A DNA stretch of 64,000 nt from NCBI GenBank assembly GCA_902491475.1, contig CABUHY010000011.1:1-64000 (forward strand). Direction: 5' to 3'. Position 1 is the stretch's first letter, and every line of letters starts with the position of its first letter. This stretch comes from an uncultured Eubacteriales bacterium (GTDB taxonomy: Bacteria > Bacillota > Clostridia > Oscillospirales > Acutalibacteraceae). Below, one piece after another: positions 60,493 through 64,000 of the stretch. Position numbers and translations under genes: made by a program. The notes below the pieces were generated by a model. It searched no databases. It worked only from the letters and a program-made list of their open reading frames with translations, and was not told the DNA's origin.

Positions 60493-61560
60493 GTGAAAAA
60501 AGCACTTATTATTTTCGGCGGAGCGTCGAGCGAACACAGTGTTTCGTGCGTTTCCGCTTCATATGTTATCTCGCATATCCCGACCGATAAATACGAGGTC
60601 GTAACTGTCGGCATTACAAAGGACGGCGAGTGGTATCTTTACGAGGGTGATGTATCGCTTTTGCCCGAGGATAAATGGCTTACGAGCGGAAAATGCACAA
60701 AAGCCGTTCTCTCTCCCGACAGGAAGGATAAAAGCCTCCTTGTTTTCAGAGACGGTTCGGTTGAAAAGATAAAAATCGATGTCGCTTTCCCCGTACTTCA
60801 CGGCAAGAACGGCGAGGACGGCACTATACAGGGACTTTTCGAGCTTTCGGGTATTCCGTATGTCGGCAGTGACTGCTGTTCGTCCGCCTGTTGTATGGAT
60901 AAGGCAATAACAAACACCCTTGCGGACTCGGCTGACATAGCTCAGGCAAAATGGCTCTCCTGCATAAAGGAAGAGTACGAAAGCGTTAAAGACGGATTTT
61001 TGAAGAAAGCCGAGGATTATCTCGGTTATCCGATATTCGTAAAACCCGCAAACGCAGGCTCCTCCGTCGGCGTATCAAAGGCGGTTGACAGGGCTTCTCT
61101 CGAAAAGGCTATGGAAACAGCCTTTAACGAGGACAGAAAGGTAGTTTTGGAGGAGTTTATCGACGGCTACGAGGTTGAGTGCGCCGTTCTCGGAAATGCC
61201 GACGCACAGGCTATGACCGTGGGTCAGATTAAGCCTGCAAACGAGTTCTATGATTACGAGGCGAAGTACGAAAACGATAACAGCGAGCTTTACATACCCG
61301 CGCATATTCCCGAAGAGACCATCGAAGAGGTTCGCGAGACGGCTGTCAAGGTGTACAAGGAGCTCGGCTGTTCGGGACTTTCAAGGGTCGATTTCTTCGT
61401 TACAAAAAAAGACGGCAAGGTCATTTTCAACGAGATAAACACCATTCCCGGCTTTACGCCGATAAGTATGTATGCGAAGCTTTGCGAGTACAGCGGAATA
61501 AGCTATTCACAGCTTGTCGACAGGCTTCTTATGCTTGCACAGGAGAGAATGTATGGTTAA
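60493..61560 (+). CDS. ddl: D-alanine--D-alanine ligase
   Basis: Ddl makes the D-Ala-D-Ala dipeptide for peptidoglycan. The 355-residue ATP-grasp enzyme starts KKALIIFGGASSEHSVSC and has VFPVLHGKNGEDGTIQG-type sequence near residue 100, FVKPANAGSSVGVSK near residue 190, and NEINTIPGFT near the end. The omega loop reads YDYEAKY, with Tyr as in D-Ala-D-Ala ligases rather than the Phe or His seen in D-lactate or D-serine types. The start is a GTG at 60493 after GAGGTGA. The DUF1934 gene starts inside its last codons. Confidence 0.95.
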   Translation: MKKALIIFGGASSEHSVSCVSASYVISHIPTDKYEVVTVGITKDGEWYLYEGDVSLLPEDKWLTSGKCTKAVLSPDRKDKSLLVFRDGSVEKIKIDVAFPVLHGKNGEDGTIQGLFELSGIPYVGSDCCSSACCMDKAITNTLADSADIAQAKWLSCIKEEYESVKDGFLKKAEDYLGYPIFVKPANAGSSVGVSKAVDRASLEKAMETAFNEDRKVVLEEFIDGYEVECAVLGNADAQAMTVGQIKPANEFYDYEAKYENDNSELYIPAHIPEETIEEVRETAVKVYKELGCSGLSRVDFFVTKKDGKVIFNEINTIPGFTPISMYAKLCEYSGISYSQLVDRLLMLAQERMYG

Positions 61561-61975
61561 AAACGACGCCGTAATCCTCATAAAGGGCGAACAGGTGATT
61601 GACGGCGAGCACGATGTCACGGAAATTGATGTAACGGGCGTCCTGCACGAAACAGAGGACGGCTTAAAGCTTGAATTCTGGGAATATCTTGACGAAAACG
61701 AAAAGGTGCACACCGAAATCACGGTTTCGGAAAACACTGTTTCAATGACAAAGCAGGGCTCGGTTGCGACCGAGATGATTTTTGAAAAGGGCGTTCGCCA
61801 CAACGGCGAATATTCAACGCCCATAGGCGTGTTGAGCGTTGGCGTCAGCACAAACGATGTAAAGGTTGACATTGAGGACGGCTCGGGAAAAATTCTGCTT
61901 GAATACGACCTTGATTTCAACACGGGCTTTATAGCGCAGAACAGGCTTGAAATCACATTGAACCCCAAGGAATAA
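61553..61975 (+). CDS. DUF1934 (YwiB-like) protein
   Basis: A 140-residue soluble protein of the YwiB/DUF1934 family, which has a small calycin-like beta-barrel and unknown function. The visible features fit: alternating strands, MIFEKGVRHNGEYSTPIG in the middle and a final IAQNRLEITL strand. The ATG at 61553 overlaps the ddl stop by 8 nt and follows AGGAGAG; the upstream extension is rejected. It precedes argS, an order often seen in Firmicutes (ywiB-argS). Confidence 0.88.
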   Translation: MVKNDAVILIKGEQVIDGEHDVTEIDVTGVLHETEDGLKLEFWEYLDENEKVHTEITVSENTVSMTKQGSVATEMIFEKGVRHNGEYSTPIGVLSVGVSTNDVKVDIEDGSGKILLEYDLDFNTGFIAQNRLEITLNPKE

Positions 61976-61996
61976 CAAAGATTAAGGAGAAAACAG

Positions 61997-63742
61997 ATGT
62001 CCGTATTGGTTAAAAAGACACAGGATGAATTGAGAACCCTGATAATCGAAGCGGTCGGCAAGGCGGTTGCGGACGGTAAGCTTCCGGCTGAACCCTTACC
62101 CGATTTTATCATCGAGGTGCCGCAGGACAGGGCTAACGGAGACTATTCAACAAATGTTGCTTTTGCAGGCGCAAGAGCTTTTCACAACGCACCGAGGAAG
62201 ATTGCGGATACCATTGCCGAATATATCGACCTTTCGGGAACATATTTTTCGGAGTGCTCGGTTGCGGGTGCAGGCTTTATAAATTTCAGACTTCACAACA
62301 GCTTTTATGCAGATATTCTGCTTGACATCAAGTCTTGCGGAGAAAAATACGGCAGAAGCGATTACGGTAAGGGCAAAAAATATAATGTCGAGTTCGTTTC
62401 GGCAAATCCCACGGGTCCCATGCATATGGGCAACGCAAGGGGCGGCGCATTGGGCGACTGCCTTGCAAGCGTGCTTGAAATGGCAGGCTATGAGGTCGAA
62501 AGGGAATTTTATGTAAACGACGCGGGAAACCAGATTGAAAAGTTCGGGCTTTCCCTCGATATTCGTTATCAGCAGTTAATAAACGGCGAAAATTCCGTTG
62601 AGCTTCCCGAGGACAGCTACCACGGCGAGGACATTATCGAGAGGGCAAAGCAGTTCCGTGAAAAGTACGGTGACGAATATATCAATAAGCCCGAACAGGA
62701 GCGCAGAAAGGCTCTTGTCGAGTTTGCTCTTCCGCTCAATATCGAAAAAATGCGTGAAAATATGGCAAAGTACCGCATAAACTATAACACTTGGTTTATG
62801 GAAAGCACGCTCCACAAAAACGGCGATGTTAAGGAATGTATAGATTACCTCACAAATAAGGGACTTACCTATGAAAAGGACGGCGCACTTTGGTACAGAA
62901 ATATTGAGGTGCAGACCGAAATGCTCAAGGAGCAGGGCAAGTCTCAGGAGGAGATTGACAAGCTTGAATTAAAGGACGATGTGCTTATCCGTAAAAACGG
63001 CAATCCGACCTATTTTGCGGCGGACATTGCATACCACAGGAACAAGCTTGTAACAAGGGGCTTTGACAAGGCGATTGATGTCTGGGGCGCAGACCATCAC
63101 GGTCATGTCGCAAGAATGAAGGGCGTTTTGAGAGCTCTTGATTTGGACGAAAACAGGCTTGATGTCGTTCTTATGCAGCTTGTAAACCTCACAAGGAACG
63201 GCGAGGTTGTCAGAATGTCAAAGAGGACGGGCAAGGCGATAACGCTTACCGATTTGCTCGATGAAATACCCGTTGACGCAGTAAGATTTTTGTTCAATAT
63301 GCGTGAGCCGGGCTCGACAATGGAATTTGACCTTGATTTGGCTGTCGAGGAGTCGTCGCAGAATCCCGTTTACTACTGTCAATATGCAAATGCGAGAATT
63401 TGCAGTATTCTCCGCAAGCTTAAAGAGGACGGCATTACTCCGAGACCCTGCACAAGGGAGGAGCTCGAAAAGCTGACCGAACCCGAGGAAAAGGAGCTTA
63501 TCCGCCATCTTGCGTCGCTTACGGACGAAATTATCCTTTCGGCAAAGAATTACGACCCCGCAAGGATTACAAGATACGCCGTAACCCTCGCAACACTGTT
63601 CCACAAGTATTACAACGCTTGCAGGATAGGCGTTGACGACGAAGCGCTTATGCAGGCGAGAGTCTGCCTTTGCGAGTGCGTAAGGAGCGTTATGGTAAAT
63701 ATTCTTTCTGCATTCAGCATTGAAACTCCCGACAGAATGTAA
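61997..63742 (+). CDS. argS: Arginyl-tRNA synthetase
   Basis: ArgRS charges tRNA-Arg. The 581-residue class I enzyme has an N-terminal Add-1 domain (about 1-110), the HIGH-equivalent HMGNARG near residue 140 in FVSANPTGPMHMGNARGGA-type sequence, and a KMSKS-like RMSKRTGKAITL near residue 412. The C-terminal DALR anticodon domain (about 455-581) ends in the family-typical tyrosine-rich and Leu-rich helices. TAAGGAG precedes the ATG, 21 bp after the DUF1934 stop. A strong terminator follows. Confidence 0.97.
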   Translation: MSVLVKKTQDELRTLIIEAVGKAVADGKLPAEPLPDFIIEVPQDRANGDYSTNVAFAGARAFHNAPRKIADTIAEYIDLSGTYFSECSVAGAGFINFRLHNSFYADILLDIKSCGEKYGRSDYGKGKKYNVEFVSANPTGPMHMGNARGGALGDCLASVLEMAGYEVEREFYVNDAGNQIEKFGLSLDIRYQQLINGENSVELPEDSYHGEDIIERAKQFREKYGDEYINKPEQERRKALVEFALPLNIEKMRENMAKYRINYNTWFMESTLHKNGDVKECIDYLTNKGLTYEKDGALWYRNIEVQTEMLKEQGKSQEEIDKLELKDDVLIRKNGNPTYFAADIAYHRNKLVTRGFDKAIDVWGADHHGHVARMKGVLRALDLDENRLDVVLMQLVNLTRNGEVVRMSKRTGKAITLTDLLDEIPVDAVRFLFNMREPGSTMEFDLDLAVEESSQNPVYYCQYANARICSILRKLKEDGITPRPCTREELEKLTEPEEKELIRHLASLTDEIILSAKNYDPARITRYAVTLATLFHKYYNACRIGVDDEALMQARVCLCECVRSVMVNILSAFSIETPDRM

Positions 63743-63756
63743 TAAAAACAGCTTGT

Positions 63757-63803
63757 AAAGCGGTGCGGTAAGCCGAAATTCGGTCAAGCCGCACCGCTTT
63801 TTT
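63757..63803 (+). terminator. Terminator of ddl-DUF1934-argS
   Basis: AAAGCGGTGCGG pairs with CCGCACCGCTTT; an inner GCCGAA/TTCGG stem lies in the loop. Further T residues follow. Confidence 0.93.
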
Positions 63804-63874
63804 CGGGCGATTTGTCGCAAAACGGCAAAAGCGAAAGAAAATTGTTAAAAATTTTTTAATTTTATTAGAAAATA

Positions 63875-63902
63875 TTGAATTATCCGCACAATAGTCTATA
63901 AT
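63875..63902 (+). promoter_or_regulatory. Sigma-A promoter of the next gene
   Basis: TTGAAT (63875-63880), 16-bp spacer, perfect TATAAT (63897-63902). Confidence 0.75.
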
Positions 63903-63942
63903 CTATATTGCAAGGTTAAAAATATGTCAGAAGGTGGAAGTT

Positions 63943-64000
63943 ATGGTAGAAACGAAAAAGGCTGAAACTCAAAAAAGCGAAGCAAAAGACGAGCTTACCG
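63943..64000 (+). CDS. Start of a gene truncated by the window edge
   Basis: After AAGGTGGAAG an ATG opens a frame reading MVETKKAETQKSEAKDELT to the end of the window. Only 19 charged residues are visible, so no function is assigned. The promoter at 63875-63902 supports a real gene. Confidence 0.7.
   Translation, partial: MVETKKAETQKSEAKDELT

Noticed and set aside
1..64000. CRISPR array, tRNA or rRNA genes
   Set aside because: No regularly spaced direct repeats with unique spacers and no cloverleaf or rRNA-like sequence were noticed on either strand. A tRNAscan or Infernal run would settle this.

Overview
The window comes from a low-to-medium GC Gram-positive anaerobe of the class Clostridia, most likely an uncultured gut member of the Ruminococcaceae/Oscillospiraceae group. 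That rests on the CIRCE-controlled hrcA-grpE-dnaK-dnaJ operon, a T-box leader on thrS, near-consensus sigma-A promoters, and strictly anaerobic redox enzymes (pyruvate:ferredoxin oxidoreductase, an NfnAB-type transhydrogenase and a HydABC-type [FeFe] hydrogenase). The genus cannot be settled without a database search. No tRNA, rRNA or CRISPR array was seen.

Layout. 0.2-1.5 kb: rpsF-ssb-rpsR. 1.5-3.4 kb: four small membrane-anchored proteins of unknown function, one frameshifted. 3.6-9 kb: argG, argH, uxaC and a HAD phosphatase, with possible regulatory structures before argG and argH. 9.3-10.5 kb: a small anchored protein and a YhhN protein. 10.5-13.2 kb: an AT-rich island holding an XRE regulator, an EcoRI-family adenine methyltransferase and a DUF262-HNH nuclease, read here as a non-classical restriction-modification locus. 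13.2-22 kb: nifJ, an FRG-domain protein, a CorC-like membrane protein, trpS and a MATE exporter. 22.9-24.6 kb: a single gene fusing AroE, AroK and AroQ. 24.9-29.7 kb: the heat-shock operon. 29.8-33.6 kb: T-box, thrS and a membrane phosphoesterase. 33.7-34.0 kb: a probable type I toxin-antitoxin locus. 34-40 kb: comM, a pseudouridine synthase, a YabE-like wall protein, a radical SAM protein and a small basic protein. 41-45.4 kb: HD hydrolase, DUF5131, GtrA, then an amino-acid ABC transporter whose binding protein looks circularly permuted. 47-52 kb: an FtsX-type ABC exporter with its two-component system. 52.2-58.6 kb: nfnAB-hydCBA. 59.4-63.7 kb: an unknown protein, ddl, DUF1934, argS and the start of another gene.

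How the genes work together. NifJ makes reduced ferredoxin from pyruvate. The Hyd complex would use ferredoxin and NADH to evolve H2, and NfnAB would use them to make NADPH, so the window carries much of a fermentative electron-balancing core. The two-component system lies directly upstream of the ABC exporter, and a shared sequence in both promoters suggests it controls the exporter and itself.

The intergenic DNA is unusual. Many gaps are mosaics of GC-rich palindromes, often ending in CCCTACG, together with two longer families of about 155 and 165 bp. A separate 277-bp element with terminal inverted repeats occurs twice, and its two copies differ by a compensatory base-pair change in an internal hairpin.
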